A DNA stretch of 64,000 nucleotides from Caulobacter sp. 602-1 (GCF_003931565.1 NZ_RRYI01000001.1:372001-436000), one strand, 5' to 3'; counted from the first letter of the stretch, positions 48,897 through 59,502 are shown. Notes: generated by a model not told the origin, from the letters alone. A program made the numbers and translations.

Positions 48897-48912
48897 TCAA
48901 ACGCTTGTTTGA
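48897..48912. promoter_or_regulatory. TetR/PsrA-like operator upstream of acyl-CoA dehydrogenase
   Basis: TCAAAC-gctt-GTTTGA, a perfect 16-bp dyad 31-46 bp before the start. It matches the CAAAC-N4-GTTTG form bound by fatty-acid TetR regulators such as PsrA. Confidence 0.6.
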
Positions 48913-49017
48913 AGTGTTTGTAGACTGGCTTTACGCGGGCGGCAAGCGGTCCCGTCTTGCTCAAGGAGACTTTCGAGGCGGGTTGTCAGGGCGCGCGTCC
49001 TGTCCGACAACGGGACC

Positions 49018-49614
49018 ATGCTGAACCTGACCGCCGACACCCTGCAGGGCCGCTATGTCCGGCTCGAACCGATCACCATCGATCACCGCGACGCCCTGCG
49101 GGACGCCGTCGACTGCGATCCCGCCAGTTGGGAGATCATGTCGGTCAACGGCTGCGGCGAGGGCTTCGAGGACTTCTGGGGCGCGCTGCAAGGCGAGACC
49201 GACCGCGGCGAGCGCATCGGCTACGTCATCCGCCGCCTTTCGGACGGCAAGATCGTCGGCACCTCCAGCTATCTCAACATCCGTCGCCTGCATGGGGGGC
49301 TGGAGATCGGTTCGACCTTCTTGAACCCCGACGCGCGTTCGGGCCCGGTCAATCCCGAGAGCAAGCGCCTGATGCTGGCCCACGCCTTCGAGAAGGCCGG
49401 GGCCATCCGCGTCGAGTTCAACATCGACGTCCGCAACGCCCGCAGCCAGGCCGCCGTCGAGAAGCTGGGGGCAAGCAAGGAAGGCGTGCTGCGCAATCAC
49501 AAGGTCACCTGGACCGGCCACATCCGCGACACGGCGGTGTTCTCGATCACCGATTACGACTGGCCGGCCGTCCGCGAACGGCTGGAATTCCGCCTTAGCG
49601 AGACCTTCGTCTAA
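49018..49614 (+). CDS. GNAT family acetyltransferase (RimJ/RimL-like)
   Basis: 198 residues. GRYVRLEPITIDHRDALRDAV, GTSSYLNIR, LEIGSTFLNPDARSGPVNPESK and NARSQAAVEKLGASKEGVLRNH are N-acyltransferase motifs, with the acetyl-CoA-binding stretch near 150-165. Likely acetylates a small molecule or protein N-terminus. Confidence 0.88.
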   Translation: MLNLTADTLQGRYVRLEPITIDHRDALRDAVDCDPASWEIMSVNGCGEGFEDFWGALQGETDRGERIGYVIRRLSDGKIVGTSSYLNIRRLHGGLEIGSTFLNPDARSGPVNPESKRLMLAHAFEKAGAIRVEFNIDVRNARSQAAVEKLGASKEGVLRNHKVTWTGHIRDTAVFSITDYDWPAVRERLEFRLSETFV

Positions 49615-49700
49615 AAAGGTTCCCGCGCCAGCGAAATAAAACGTCGTTATCCCGGCGGTTGTAACCGTTCACAAAGCTTCGGCCGCTAGGGTCTGGCCTC

Positions 49701-51065
49701 ATGACGGCCATCTGCTGCCTGCGTATCCTGTTCACCGTTGGCGAGAGCCAGCCGGGTGAAGTCCCCAAGCACAAGGCTCAGGGGGTGGCGGACGCGTTCC
49801 TGAAGGCGAGATGGCGCAAGCCGCGCAAGTGCGGGGCCGTGGCGCCCCTGGCCTTCGTCCTGGCCGACAATCGGGTCGAGACCCTCAACCCCACCGAGAT
49901 GCAGGCCCTGGCCGCCGAGCTCGAGAAGGTGCTGTTCCCCGGACGTCCGATTGGTCAAATCGCCCTGATGACCTTCGAGGGCGACGAGCAGGCGGTTCTG
50001 CAGTTCGCCGCCCTGTCGCAGGCCGAGCTGGCCGGGCTGATGGCGGGCGAGGGCTATGAGGGCCCGGCCGGCCGTGTCCACGTCGTCACCGCCGACAGCG
50101 TCGAGCCCCGCCCCAGCACGCGCGCGGAAGCCAAGACCCTGGCCGAGGACAAGGCCAGCGCCAAGAAACAGGGCCTGACCGCCGCCACGACCGTCACGCC
50201 GGAGCGAGCGGCCAAGGCCGCCGCGCCCGTGTCCACCGTTCCCACGGCCGAACCGATCAAGCCGGTCTCCGCCGAGGCCACGCAGCCCGCCACCGCGCCC
50301 GTCGCGCCGGAAAAGCCCAAGGCTCAGCCGGCGCCCGCGCCCAAGCCCGCCGCCAAGGTCGCGCCGCCGCCGCCGCCGGCCGAGACCGGCTGGTGGGGCG
50401 TCTATGATCTTGCCCTGGGGGCCTTTGTCGGCTCGGCGATCAGCATGCGCTCGGACCTGATCGGTCCGCCGCCCGAGGACGACGCCAAGCTCCTGAAGCG
50501 CGACCTGATCTGTCTGACCGACACGCAGGCCGCCCTGAAGACCGCGACCTTCGGTGAGATCCATGTGCCGTTCGGGTTCTGGAACCTGACCACGCCCGCC
50601 TCGCAGGACGCCTATAAGAGCCGCCTGTCGCGCTATCCGCTGGACCAGCAGCCGCGTCTGACCGCCACGATCTACGCCACGCCGCGCGAGGCTTCGATCG
50701 GCATGCTGCAGCAGATGCGCCTGCTCCTGAAGAGCAGCTTCTCGCGGATGGACGTCCAGGTCACCGACCCGACCTTCCCGATCTCTGGTCTGCCGCCCGA
50801 GCTGGTCGATAGCATCACCCTGGTGCTGAACGGCGAGACCGAGCACGACCGGTTGAAGCAGATCCTCAAGTTCGTCGAGCGCAAGGCCGCCTATGTCGCC
50901 AAGGACGTGGCGCAGGCGGTGGCCAATGTCGGCTCTTCGGTGGAGCTGGAGGCCTGCAAGGCCGGCGGCATCGCCATCGTCCGCGGCCCGGCGGTCACGG
51001 AGCTGCTGGACAAGCCGGTCGCAAGTCCCGACGGCGCGACCCTGGCGGCGGCAAACGCCGCCTAG
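49701..51065 (+). CDS. Hypothetical protein with Pro/Ala linker (454 aa)
   Basis: Two apparent domains separated by a Lys/Ala/Pro-rich linker (about 140-235). The N-part (MTAICCLRILFTVG...) and C-part (WWGVYDLALGAFVGSAISMRSDLIGPPPEDD, LTDTQAALKTATFGEIHVPFGFW, ITLVLNGETEHDRLKQIL) are soluble and match no family I recognise. The C-part has scattered EAL-like layout but no catalytic motif. Cytoplasmic, function unknown. Confidence 0.7.
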   Translation: MTAICCLRILFTVGESQPGEVPKHKAQGVADAFLKARWRKPRKCGAVAPLAFVLADNRVETLNPTEMQALAAELEKVLFPGRPIGQIALMTFEGDEQAVLQFAALSQAELAGLMAGEGYEGPAGRVHVVTADSVEPRPSTRAEAKTLAEDKASAKKQGLTAATTVTPERAAKAAAPVSTVPTAEPIKPVSAEATQPATAPVAPEKPKAQPAPAPKPAAKVAPPPPPAETGWWGVYDLALGAFVGSAISMRSDLIGPPPEDDAKLLKRDLICLTDTQAALKTATFGEIHVPFGFWNLTTPASQDAYKSRLSRYPLDQQPRLTATIYATPREASIGMLQQMRLLLKSSFSRMDVQVTDPTFPISGLPPELVDSITLVLNGETEHDRLKQILKFVERKAAYVAKDVAQAVANVGSSVELEACKAGGIAIVRGPAVTELLDKPVASPDGATLAAANAA

Positions 51066-51085
51066 AACCTGCCTATCTTCATGCA

Positions 51086-51110
51086 TTGACCCTGACGTCG
51101 CGTCAGACCT
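51086..51110 (+). promoter_or_regulatory. MerR-type operator/promoter of skgA
   Basis: TTGACC (51086-51091) is followed by the dyad CTGACG-TCG-CGTCAG (51092-51106). A -10-like element would start near 51111, giving the long 19-bp spacer used by MerR activators. Confidence 0.65.
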
Positions 51111-51143
51111 GACTGATCGCCCCATCGAGAGGGAAGGTCTCAC

Positions 51144-51920
51144 TTGAGCGTCTACACGGTCAAACAGATGGCGAAGCTGTCGGGTGTCTCGGTGCGGGCT
51201 CTGCACCACTATGACGCCATCGGTCTTCTGCGGCCTCGCGCCGTCGGGGCCAACGGCTATCGCTACTATGACCGTCAGGACCTGCTGCGCCTGCAGCAGA
51301 TCCTCTTCCATCGCGCCCTGGAGACTCCGCTGAAGGACATCCGGGCCGCGCTGGACGACCCGGTCTTCGACCTCGCCGCCGCGCTTCGCGCCCATCGCGA
51401 ACGCCTGGCGGCCGAGGTCGAGCGCTACGCCAAGCTTGTGGACATCGTGGACCGCACCCTCGCCGACCTTAAAGGAGACGAGACGATGGACGACAAGCAG
51501 ATGTTCGATGGCTTCGACCCGGCGAAGCAGGCCGCGCGGGAGGCCTGGCTGACCGAGCGCCTCGGCGAAGGCAAGGCCGTAGAGGCCATCGCCACAGCGA
51601 AGGCCAAGCTGAGCAGCCTTACGAAGGCGGAGTTCAACGCTTTCCAGGCCGAGCAGCTGGAGATGGAGGCGGAAGTCGCCAAGGCCCTGACCCAAGGCCT
51701 GCCCGCCGATAGCGACGCAGTCAGCGCGGTCATGCGCCGCTGGTGGGGCTGGATCGCGAAGGGCTGGAACCGCGAACCCACGCCGGAGGCGTTCACGGGC
51801 CTGGGGCGGCTGTACCTGGACAATCCGGAGTTCACCGCTCGCTACGAAGCGGTCGCGCCGGGGCTGACGGAGTATCTGGCTGAAGCGATGCGCGCGTTCG
51901 CGGAGCGGCGGACGGCTTAG
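51144..51920 (+). CDS. skgA: MerR/TipAS regulator SkgA
   Basis: 258 residues from TTG 51144, with GGGAAGG upstream. MerR winged helix at 1-70 ([37 protein letters not shown]), coiled dimer helix, then a TipAS ligand domain (about 120-255, [42 protein letters not shown]). It closely resembles Caulobacter SkgA, which controls stationary-phase katG. No katG is in the window. Overlaps mutL by 4 bases at the stops. Confidence 0.9.
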   Translation: MSVYTVKQMAKLSGVSVRALHHYDAIGLLRPRAVGANGYRYYDRQDLLRLQQILFHRALETPLKDIRAALDDPVFDLAAALRAHRERLAAEVERYAKLVDIVDRTLADLKGDETMDDKQMFDGFDPAKQAAREAWLTERLGEGKAVEAIATAKAKLSSLTKAEFNAFQAEQLEMEAEVAKALTQGLPADSDAVSAVMRRWWGWIAKGWNREPTPEAFTGLGRLYLDNPEFTARYEAVAPGLTEYLAEAMRAFAERRTA

Positions 51921-53827
51921 CGCCGCCCGAACAGCTTCTCGATGTCGGCCAGCTTCAGTTCGACATAGGTCGGGCGGCCGTGGTTGCACTGGCCGGAGTG
52001 GGGCGTGGCCTCCATTTCGCGCAGCAGGGCGTTCATTTCGGCCCCGTTCAGGCGGCGACCGGCGCGGACGCTGCCGTGGCAGGCCATGGTGGAGCAGACC
52101 TCCTCCAGCCGCTCCTTCAGCGCCAGGGCGGCGCCGTTCTCGGCCAGGTCGTCGGCGATGTCGCGGACCAGGGCGGCGGCGTCGGTCTTGCCCAGCAGGG
52201 CCGGCGTCTCGCGCACCAGCACCGCGCCGGGGCCGAAGCTCTCGATGACCAGACCCAGGCTGGCCAGTTCCTCGGACCGGGCGACCACGCGCTCGGCCTC
52301 GGCGGGGTCCAGGTCGACCACCTCGGGCAGCAGCAGGGTCTGGCGAGACACGCCGCCGGCGGCCATCTCGCCCTTCATGCGCTCATAGACCAGGCGCTCG
52401 TGGGCGGCGTGCTGGTCGACGATGACCATGCCGTCGCGGGTCTGGGCGACGATATAGGTCTCGTGCACCTGGGCCCGGGCCGCGCCCAGCGGGAAGTCGA
52501 CGGGGTCGAACGGCGCGGCGGACGCGTAGTCCGGGGCGGGACGGTCCTCGAAGGCGACGTTGGCATAGGCCTCGCGCACCACCTCGGCCAGTTCGCCCCC
52601 GAAACCCGGCGAATAGCCGGGTTCGACGCGGGCCGACACCGCGTTCAGGCCCGGCAGATCCATCGGACGCTGGGTCGGCGGCGTCCAGCCGCCTTCGCGC
52701 CAGGCCGAGAAGCCAGCCGGAGAAGGCCCCGGCTGATACCCCGGGAACGGACTCTGCTGGGCGCGGATGCTGTCCAGCGCCTGGGCGGCGACGGTGGTCG
52801 AGGCGCGGTGGCCGGCCCCGGCCAGGGCGTGGCGCAGGGCCCCGACGATCAGACCGCGCACCAGGGCCGGGTCGCGGAAGCGGACCTCGGCCTTGGCGGG
52901 GTGGACGTTGACGTCGACCTCGCTGGTGTCGAGCGTCACATACAGCGCCGCCGTCGGGTGGCGATCCCGCGCCAGAAAATCGGCGTAGGCCGCGCGCAGG
53001 GCGCCTTGCAGCAGGCGGTCTCGCACCGGCCGGCCGTTGACGAACAGGTACTGGTGGGCCGCGTTGCCGCGGTTGTAGGTCGGCAGGCCCGCGAAGCCCG
53101 ACAGCCGCACGCCGTCGCGCACCTGGTCGATCTCGATGGCGTTGTCCTGAAAGTCGCGGCCCAGCACGGCGGCCAGGCGCGCCAGTCGACCTTGCGGCCC
53201 CGGATGCTCGGGCGGCAGGCGCAGGATGCGGCGGCCGTCGATGTCCAGCGAGAAGCCGACGCTTTCGTTGGCCATGGCCTGGCGCTTGATCTCCTCGGTG
53301 ATCGCCAGGGCTTCGGCGCGCTCGGACTTCATGAACTTGAGCCGCGCGGGGGTGGCGTAGAACAGGTCGCGCACCTCGATCCGCGCCCCATGCGGGCCAG
53401 GGAAGGCGGCGGGTGAAACCTCGCCCACCTGGCCCCCCTCGACCAGGATCGAGTGGGCGTCACTCGACCCCTTGGCCCGCGAGCTGATCGACAGCCGCGC
53501 CACCGAACCGATCGACGGCAGGGCCTCGCCCCGGAAGCCCATGGTGTGGATGCGCAACAGGTCCCAGAGACCGTCTTCGTCGGGCGCCAGCTTCGAGGTC
53601 GCGTGGCGCTCGATGGCCACCGGCAGTTCGTCCGCCGACAGGCCGCAGCCGTCGTCGGCGACCAGGATCCGGGTCAGGCCGCCGCCGTGGGCCTCGACCT
53701 CAATCCGCGTGGCGCCGGCGTCGATGGCGTTGTCGACCAACTCCTTGATCGCGCTCGCGGGCCGTTCGACCACCTCGCCGGCGGCGATGCGGTTGACGGT
53801 CTCGGGCGGCAGGCGACGGATGGGCAT
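51917..53827 (-). CDS. mutL: DNA mismatch repair protein MutL
   Basis: 636 residues from ATG 53827. GHKL ATPase motifs: [28 protein letters not shown] and [12 protein letters not shown]. The C-terminal domain has the endonuclease motif [12 protein letters not shown], then [11 protein letters not shown] and CNHGRPT. This is the nicking MutL type used without MutH. Upstream in-frame codons to 55102 are antisense and excluded. Confidence 0.96.
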   Translation of the reverse strand: MPIRRLPPETVNRIAAGEVVERPASAIKELVDNAIDAGATRIEVEAHGGGLTRILVADDGCGLSADELPVAIERHATSKLAPDEDGLWDLLRIHTMGFRGEALPSIGSVARLSISSRAKGSSDAHSILVEGGQVGEVSPAAFPGPHGARIEVRDLFYATPARLKFMKSERAEALAITEEIKRQAMANESVGFSLDIDGRRILRLPPEHPGPQGRLARLAAVLGRDFQDNAIEIDQVRDGVRLSGFAGLPTYNRGNAAHQYLFVNGRPVRDRLLQGALRAAYADFLARDRHPTAALYVTLDTSEVDVNVHPAKAEVRFRDPALVRGLIVGALRHALAGAGHRASTTVAAQALDSIRAQQSPFPGYQPGPSPAGFSAWREGGWTPPTQRPMDLPGLNAVSARVEPGYSPGFGGELAEVVREAYANVAFEDRPAPDYASAAPFDPVDFPLGAARAQVHETYIVAQTRDGMVIVDQHAAHERLVYERMKGEMAAGGVSRQTLLLPEVVDLDPAEAERVVARSEELASLGLVIESFGPGAVLVRETPALLGKTDAAALVRDIADDLAENGAALALKERLEEVCSTMACHGSVRAGRRLNGAEMNALLREMEATPHSGQCNHGRPTYVELKLADIEKLFGRR

Positions 53828-53968
53828 CACACGGACTTTCACCAGGCAGGCCGGAGCGGAAGCGCCAGCATTGCAACTCCTTAAGTTGACCGGCCAAACA
53901 CGGATCGGCCAACGAAGGGAGAATGCGGAGTTTATCTCGATTCCGCCGCCGTTCGAGGAAGACAGATA

Positions 53969-54985
53969 GTGACCCTTCGCCGTTTCGCCGCCGCCGGCCT
54001 CGCCCTTTCGCTGCTTTGCGGGGGATCGGCGCTGGGGCAGGCTCGCAATGAGGTCTCGATCCACCAGACCGCGCCGGTCGATCTGCGCGCGGTCGATCCG
54101 GAAGGAACCCTGGTCGAGGAACTGGTCGTCAACGCCAAGCTGCCCGGACCGGCCTGGTGGAAGGTGTCGGACGCCGACAGCACCGTCTACATTCTGGCCA
54201 TCCCGGCCCTGTCGCCCAAGACCCTGGCGTTCGACACCTCGGTGCTGGAACGTCGCCTTGATGGCGCCAATCGTCTGATCATGGCTCCCGAGCCGGAGAT
54301 CAGCATCGTCCGGGTCATCGGCCTGGCCATGGGCGGCCGGCGCTATTTCCTGGCCGACAAGCCGATGCGCGACACCCTGCCGCCCGAGCTGCGGGCTCGC
54401 CTGGAGAAGCGTCTCGCCGACAGCGACGAGAAGCTGGACAGCATGGACGACATCAAGCCGGCCTTCGCCGGTTTCCTGGTCGCCAACATGAAGAAGGGCG
54501 GCTCGATCAACATCCAGAGCGGCGGCGTGGCTGACAAGGTCGAGGAGATCGCCAAGAAGGGCGAGCTGAAGAAGCGCCCGCGCATCCAGAAGCTGGACGG
54601 CTACGACGTGATCGACGCCCTGAAGTCGGTCGGCTCGCTGCCCAAGCCGATGCAGGAGTTCTGCCTGGACGCGGGCCTGCGCGAGGCCGACGCCGGCGGC
54701 TTCCGGACCGTCGAGACCGCTCAGCGCTGGGCCGAGGGCGACGTGGTCAAGCTCGCGGCGGCCGATCGCGGCTACCAGGCCTGCCTGTCGGCGACGCCGG
54801 GCGTCGCCTCCGAGATCCGCAAGACGATCGATCGCTCGACCAAGGCCATCGATCAGGCCCTGAAGACGCCCGGCAAGTCGGTGGCGCTGGTCAACTTCCG
54901 CCCGCTGCTGTCCGAGGAGGGCGTACTCAGCAAGTTGAAGGCCAAGGGCTACACGATCACCACGCCGGACGAAGTCCAGCCTTGA
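53969..54985 (+). CDS. TraB/GumN-like exported protein with altered motif
   Basis: 338 residues from GTG 53969, with GAGGAAG upstream. Signal peptide ending [32 protein letters not shown] matches the TraB/GumN entry strand, but the family GTIH motif reads AIPA, so the conserved His is lost. The C-terminus ([27 protein letters not shown]) fits the family end. Likely a non-catalytic relative. Confidence 0.75.
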   Translation: MTLRRFAAAGLALSLLCGGSALGQARNEVSIHQTAPVDLRAVDPEGTLVEELVVNAKLPGPAWWKVSDADSTVYILAIPALSPKTLAFDTSVLERRLDGANRLIMAPEPEISIVRVIGLAMGGRRYFLADKPMRDTLPPELRARLEKRLADSDEKLDSMDDIKPAFAGFLVANMKKGGSINIQSGGVADKVEEIAKKGELKKRPRIQKLDGYDVIDALKSVGSLPKPMQEFCLDAGLREADAGGFRTVETAQRWAEGDVVKLAAADRGYQACLSATPGVASEIRKTIDRSTKAIDQALKTPGKSVALVNFRPLLSEEGVLSKLKAKGYTITTPDEVQP

Positions 54986-54987
54986 AC

Positions 54988-55027
54988 ACGAAACGGCCCG
55001 GAACCGCGAGGCTCCGGGCCGTTCGTA
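54988..55027. terminator. Bidirectional terminator hairpin
   Basis: ACGAAACGGCCCGGA...TCCGGGCCGTTCGT between convergent genes (one bulged A). Confidence 0.8.
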
Positions 55028-55046
55028 TCTTGAAGTCGTTAAAGCC

Positions 55047-55619
55047 TTAGAGGCCCGGCAGCTTGATGCCGGTCTTCTTCTCGCGGCTGATGACCACGCC
55101 ACCGGCGCCCACCAGCTTCTTGAGGCGGGCTTCCTCTGCGGCGGCGTCGATCTCGGCCGGGGCGTTCGCGCCCGACTCGGCGGCGGTGGCCACGTTCGTC
55201 GTCTTGGGCTGACCCTTTTTCCAGAACATCACCTTGCTGGCGAAGCTCTCGTCCTTGTGGGCCAGGTCGCCGTTCTCATCGTCGACCACGAAGCGGATCA
55301 GCGGATCGGCCTTGTCGGTGCCGGCGCGGGCGACCAGAAGCTTTTCACCTTCAGAACGACCGGCGGCGTTGCTTTGGCCGATGAGGGCGGCGCGGGCGGC
55401 GCTTTCCGGCTGAAGTTCCTGCGGACGCGGCTCGCCAGGCGCCGGCGGGCGCAGGGCATAGTCCGGCGGCACGGCCAGCGGGGCCTTGCTGACGACGCGG
55501 AATTCGTCGGGAACCACCTTGTTCATGCCCAGGGCTTTCTGGGTCGAGGTGCAGCCAGCCATGCCGATCGCGGCAATGGCGGTCAGGGCGCTCACGGTCG
55601 CGACCCGATTGAAACTCAT
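55047..55619 (-). CDS. DUF3035 lipoprotein
   Basis: 190 residues from ATG 55619 (GGAG upstream). Signal with lipobox GMAGC, then [36 protein letters not shown], the DUF3035 hallmark, and a tail ending [14 protein letters not shown]. Typically next to lspA, as here. Outer- or inner-membrane-anchored; role unknown. Confidence 0.85.
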   Translation of the reverse strand: MSFNRVATVSALTAIAAIGMAGCTSTQKALGMNKVVPDEFRVVSKAPLAVPPDYALRPPAPGEPRPQELQPESAARAALIGQSNAAGRSEGEKLLVARAGTDKADPLIRFVVDDENGDLAHKDESFASKVMFWKKGQPKTTNVATAAESGANAPAEIDAAAEEARLKKLVGAGGVVISREKKTGIKLPGL

Positions 55620-55745
55620 CAAACCATGCTCCAGCAGGCCGACCCCCGGCCCAGAAATTTGGACGCTCTCGATACGACATCCGCGCCCGGGCGCCAATCT
55701 CCCACGCGAATGCGGCGTTATTCGGCCCGAACTCGCGCGGCCAGG

Positions 55746-56243
55746 CTACTCGGCGGGGTCGGCCAGCTTCTTCTCGCCGTAGAGAAAGCTGTCGATCAGC
55801 AGCAGGGCCACCCCGATGTTGATCGCCGAGTCGGCGATGTTGAAAACCCAGGGAAAGTTCAGGCGCGAGACGTCGATGAAGTCGACGACATAGCCGTACA
55901 GCACCCGGTCGATCAGGTTGTTGCCGATCGCCGCGCCGATGATCATGCCGACCCCGATGGCCGGTAGGAGCTTGGTGGCCTTGCGCGCCCAGAACGACAG
56001 GCCGATCACCACGAGAATCGAAAAGCCGATCAGCAGCCAGCGGCCCCAGTCGTGGTCCTTCAGCAGGCCAAAGCTCATGCCGTAGTTATGGACCATGGTC
56101 AGGTAGAGCGGACCAATGGCTTGCACGGACGAGCCCTGCTCGCGGCCCAGCAGCCCCAGGATCCAGAGCTTGGAGATCTGGTCCAGAACCAGGGTGGCGG
56201 CGGCGACGGCGTAGGCGGTCCAGCCGAGGCGGGTGATTTTCAA
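55746..56243 (-). CDS. lspA: Lipoprotein signal peptidase
   Basis: 165 residues from TTG 56243, with GGAG six bases upstream; the longer frame runs into an intergenic repeat. Four membrane helices. Catalytic aspartates in GNNLIDRVLYGYVVDFID and FNIADSAINIG. It cleaves signal peptides of prolipoproteins after lipid attachment. Next gene in the run after ileS. Confidence 0.95.
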   Translation of the reverse strand: MKITRLGWTAYAVAAATLVLDQISKLWILGLLGREQGSSVQAIGPLYLTMVHNYGMSFGLLKDHDWGRWLLIGFSILVVIGLSFWARKATKLLPAIGVGMIIGAAIGNNLIDRVLYGYVVDFIDVSRLNFPWVFNIADSAINIGVALLLIDSFLYGEKKLADPAE

Positions 56244-56257
56244 GGCCTTCTCCGTTC

Positions 56258-56371
56258 TTCCCTCCCCCTTGATGGGGGAGCGTAGGTGGGGGTGATGCGG
56301 CGATCGTCGCGAGCACGGCCAGCGCCCCGTCACCCCCATCCCCAACCCTTCCCCCATCAAGAAGGAAGGGG
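56258..56371. repeat. Intergenic repeat cluster (CTCCCCCATCAAGGGG type)
   Basis: CCTCCCCCTTGATGGGGGAG (56261-56280) is the reverse complement of the copy at 60685-60706. A third copy, CTTCCCCCATCAAGAAGG, lies near 56348-56366. The region between has further paired arms (GGTGGGGGTGATG / CACCCCCATCC). It sits between ileS and lspA. Confidence 0.75.
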
Positions 56372-56372
56372 G

Positions 56373-59336
56373 CTAATTGTGCGTCGCGTCCCAATAAGCC
56401 ACGGCCTCGGCGTCGCGAAGGCTAAGCTCCGGATAGCGGGGATCGGTTCCCACCTCGGGGAGGATGCGCCACGAGCGGGCGCACTTGTTCCCCTCGGCCA
56501 GCTTGGGATCCACCGACACGCCCTTGACCTCGTCGGTCGTGAACGCGCCGCCTTCACCGGCGACCAGGGTCGCGGCCGACGTGCGGAACACCTCGGCGGC
56601 GTCCAGGCCGTCGAAGGCGGCCAGCAGATCGGCGTCGGCGACGTGCACGACCGGCGCCGCCTCCAGCGCCGAGCCGATGCGCTTTTCGCGGCGTTCGACT
56701 TCCAGGGCGCCGGTGACCACCGACATCACGGTCTCGACCTTGGCCCAGCGGGCGGCCTCGGCGTCGTTCTGCCACTCGGCCGGCGTCGCCGGGATCACCC
56801 GCAGGCTGTTGGAGCCCGCTTCGGGGAAGCGCGTCTGCCACGCCTCTTCCATGGTGAAGCTGGTCAAGGGCGACAGCCAGATGGTCAAGCGCTCGAACAC
56901 ATAGTCCAGCACGGTGCGATAGGCCCGACGGCGCGTAGCGTTGGGCGCGTCGCAATAGAGGCTGTCCTTGCGGATATCGAAGAACAGCGTCGACAGATCG
57001 CCCTGGCAGAACTCGATCAGCGGGCGCGTCACGTCGGCGAAGCGATAGGCCTCGTAGGCGGCGCGCACCTGGCCATCCAATTCCCACAGGCGGTGCAGGA
57101 TGTACTTCTCCAGCGGCGGGAAGTCGGCGTAGTCGGTGACCCGCTCGGCCTCATCGAAGCCGGCCAGGGCGCCCAGCAGGTAGCGCGTGGTGTTGCGCAG
57201 CTTGCGATAGGCGTCGGTGGTGGTGGCCAGGATCGTCTTGCCGATCCGCTGGTCTTCCGAATAGTCGACCATCGCCGCCCACAGGCGCAGGATCTCGGCG
57301 CCGCTTTCCTTGGTGATGGTCTGCGGCTCGACGGTGTTGCCCTTGGACTTGGACATCTTCTCGCCGTTCTCGTCCTGGGTGAACCCGTGGGTGAGAACCG
57401 CCTTGTAGGGCGCGCGGCCGCGGGTGCCGCAGCCTTCGAGCAGGGATGACTGGAACCAGCCGCGGTGCTGGTCGGAGCCTTCCAGATAGAGGTCGGCTGG
57501 CCAGTGACTGTCGTCGCGGCCCTCGATCGTGAAGGCGTGCGTGCAGCCGGAGTCGAACCAGACATCCAGGATGTCCCCGACCTTCTCGTACTGGGCTGGG
57601 TCATGGGCGTCGCCCAGGAAGTCGGCGTCGGGACGCGAGAACCAGGCGTCGGCCCCGCCCTCGCGGATGGCCGCCAGGATGCGGGCGTTGACGTCAGCGT
57701 CCATCAGCGGCGCGCCGGTCTCCTTGTCGACGAACATGGCCAGCGGCGTGCCCCAGGCGCGCTGACGGCTGACCAGCCAGTCGGGGCGCGTCTCGACCAT
57801 CGAGCCGATGCGGTTGCGGCCGGCGTCGGGGTGGAAGGCGGTGTCGGCGATGGCCTGGAGGGCCGTCTCCCGCAGGGTCTTGCCGCTCTCAAGCGGCTGA
57901 TCCATGCGGATGAACCACTGGGGTGTGTTGCGGAAGATGATCGGGGCCTTCGAGCGCCAGCTGTGCGGATAGCTGTGCTCGACGCGGCCGCGCGCCAGCA
58001 GGTTCCCGGCCTCGATCAGCTTGTCCATCACCGCCGCGTTGGCCGGACCGAACTTGCCGGCCTTCTTGCCCTCGGTCTCGATGACCTTGAGGCCCGCGAA
58101 CAGGGGGACGTGCGGGTAGTAGGCCCCGTCCGGGTCGACGGTGTCGGGGATGGAGTCCAGTGCGTATCCGCTCTTCAGCCACACGAGATAGTCGTCCGCG
58201 CCATGACCCGGGGCGGTGTGGACGAAGCCCGTGCCGGCGTCGTCGGTGACGTGGTCGCCAGCCAGCAGCGGCACGTCGAAGCCGAAGCCCTCGTCGAATT
58301 GGGCCAGCGGGTGCGCGCAGATCAGGCCGGTGGGATCGACGGGCTCGATCCGGCGCCAGGTCGCGACCTTGGCGGCCTTGCGGACGTCCTCGGCCAGCTT
58401 GTCGGCGATGATCAGGCGGTCGCCGGCCTTCGACCACGGGGCGAACTCGAGGTTCTCCTCCATGGCTTCCACCTCATAGAGGCCATACTCGACCTTCGGG
58501 TTGAAGCTGATGGCGCGGTTGGCGGGGATAGTCCACGGCGTGGTGGTCCAGATCACGACAGAGGCGTCGTTGGGCTGAAGGCGGAAGACGTTGTCGCCGG
58601 CCGGATTGCCCGATAGCGCATAGTGCTCGTCGTCATAGACCTTGACCGGGAACTTCACCCAGATCGTGGGGCTGACGTGGTCGTGATACTCGATCTCGGC
58701 GTCGGCCAGGGCCGTGCGCTCGACCGGGCTCCACATCACCGGCTTGGAGCCGCGATAGAGCTGGCCCGAGGCCGCGAACTTGTGGAACTCGGCGACGATC
58801 GTGGCTTCGGAGGTGAAGTCCATGGTGGCGTAGCGGTTCCACCAGTCGCCCAGGACGCCCAGGCGCTGGAACTCTGTCTTCTGGGCCTCGACCCAGCCGC
58901 CGGCATATTCGCGGCAGCGGGTGCGGAACTCCTCGGCCGGGACCTCGTCCTTGCGGCGGCCCTTGGCGCGGAACTCTTCCTCGATCTTCCACTCGATCGG
59001 CAGGCCGTGGCAGTCCCAGCCCGGCACGTAGTCGACGTCGTAGCCCAAGGCGAAGCGCGAGCGGACCACGAAGTCCTTCAGCGTCTTGTTCAGGGCGTGA
59101 CCGATGTGGATCGCGCCATTGGCGTAGGGCGGGCCGTCGTGCAGCACGAACAGCGGGGCGCCCTCGGCTTGTCTCTTCGCCCGAACAGCGCCGTAGAGGC
59201 CCTTGGGCGACAGGGCGGCCCAGCCCTCCAGGATCTCGGGCTCCTTCTTGGGCAGGCCCCCGCGCATCGGGAACGGGGTGTCGGGAAGGAAGACGGTTTC
59301 GCGATAGTCGCGGGCGGTCGTGGCGTCGTCGGCCAT
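56373..59336 (-). CDS. ileS: Isoleucyl-tRNA synthetase
   Basis: 987 residues. Class I signature HIGH (GAIHIGHALNK), editing-domain GAGVTHT-like segment DDAGTGFVHTAPGHGADDY, KMSKS loop EKMSKSKGNTV and C-terminal anticodon region, ending RDAEAVAYWDATHN. Charges tRNA-Ile. Upstream of lspA as in many bacteria. Complete. Confidence 0.97.
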   Translation of the reverse strand: MADDATTARDYRETVFLPDTPFPMRGGLPKKEPEILEGWAALSPKGLYGAVRAKRQAEGAPLFVLHDGPPYANGAIHIGHALNKTLKDFVVRSRFALGYDVDYVPGWDCHGLPIEWKIEEEFRAKGRRKDEVPAEEFRTRCREYAGGWVEAQKTEFQRLGVLGDWWNRYATMDFTSEATIVAEFHKFAASGQLYRGSKPVMWSPVERTALADAEIEYHDHVSPTIWVKFPVKVYDDEHYALSGNPAGDNVFRLQPNDASVVIWTTTPWTIPANRAISFNPKVEYGLYEVEAMEENLEFAPWSKAGDRLIIADKLAEDVRKAAKVATWRRIEPVDPTGLICAHPLAQFDEGFGFDVPLLAGDHVTDDAGTGFVHTAPGHGADDYLVWLKSGYALDSIPDTVDPDGAYYPHVPLFAGLKVIETEGKKAGKFGPANAAVMDKLIEAGNLLARGRVEHSYPHSWRSKAPIIFRNTPQWFIRMDQPLESGKTLRETALQAIADTAFHPDAGRNRIGSMVETRPDWLVSRQRAWGTPLAMFVDKETGAPLMDADVNARILAAIREGGADAWFSRPDADFLGDAHDPAQYEKVGDILDVWFDSGCTHAFTIEGRDDSHWPADLYLEGSDQHRGWFQSSLLEGCGTRGRAPYKAVLTHGFTQDENGEKMSKSKGNTVEPQTITKESGAEILRLWAAMVDYSEDQRIGKTILATTTDAYRKLRNTTRYLLGALAGFDEAERVTDYADFPPLEKYILHRLWELDGQVRAAYEAYRFADVTRPLIEFCQGDLSTLFFDIRKDSLYCDAPNATRRRAYRTVLDYVFERLTIWLSPLTSFTMEEAWQTRFPEAGSNSLRVIPATPAEWQNDAEAARWAKVETVMSVVTGALEVERREKRIGSALEAAPVVHVADADLLAAFDGLDAAEVFRTSAATLVAGEGGAFTTDEVKGVSVDPKLAEGNKCARSWRILPEVGTDPRYPELSLRDAEAVAYWDATHN

Positions 59337-59502
59337 GGAATAGGTGTCCGGCTTGAAGGTATCGGAAGAGGGCGGGAAAACCCGGCGCGCGCTGGAGGAT
59401 CGTCCGGCGGCGTCACGCCGGGCGGATAATTCGCGAAATCTTCCGAACGAAATTCATGGCCAGCGGGATAGCAGAGGGAGGGCCGGGGCGCAAAGGCTTC
59501 GG

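Noticed and set aside
53828..55102. N-terminal extension of MutL
   Set aside because: The MutL start [19 protein letters not shown] is canonical; the extra codons are antisense to the TraB/GumN-like gene.
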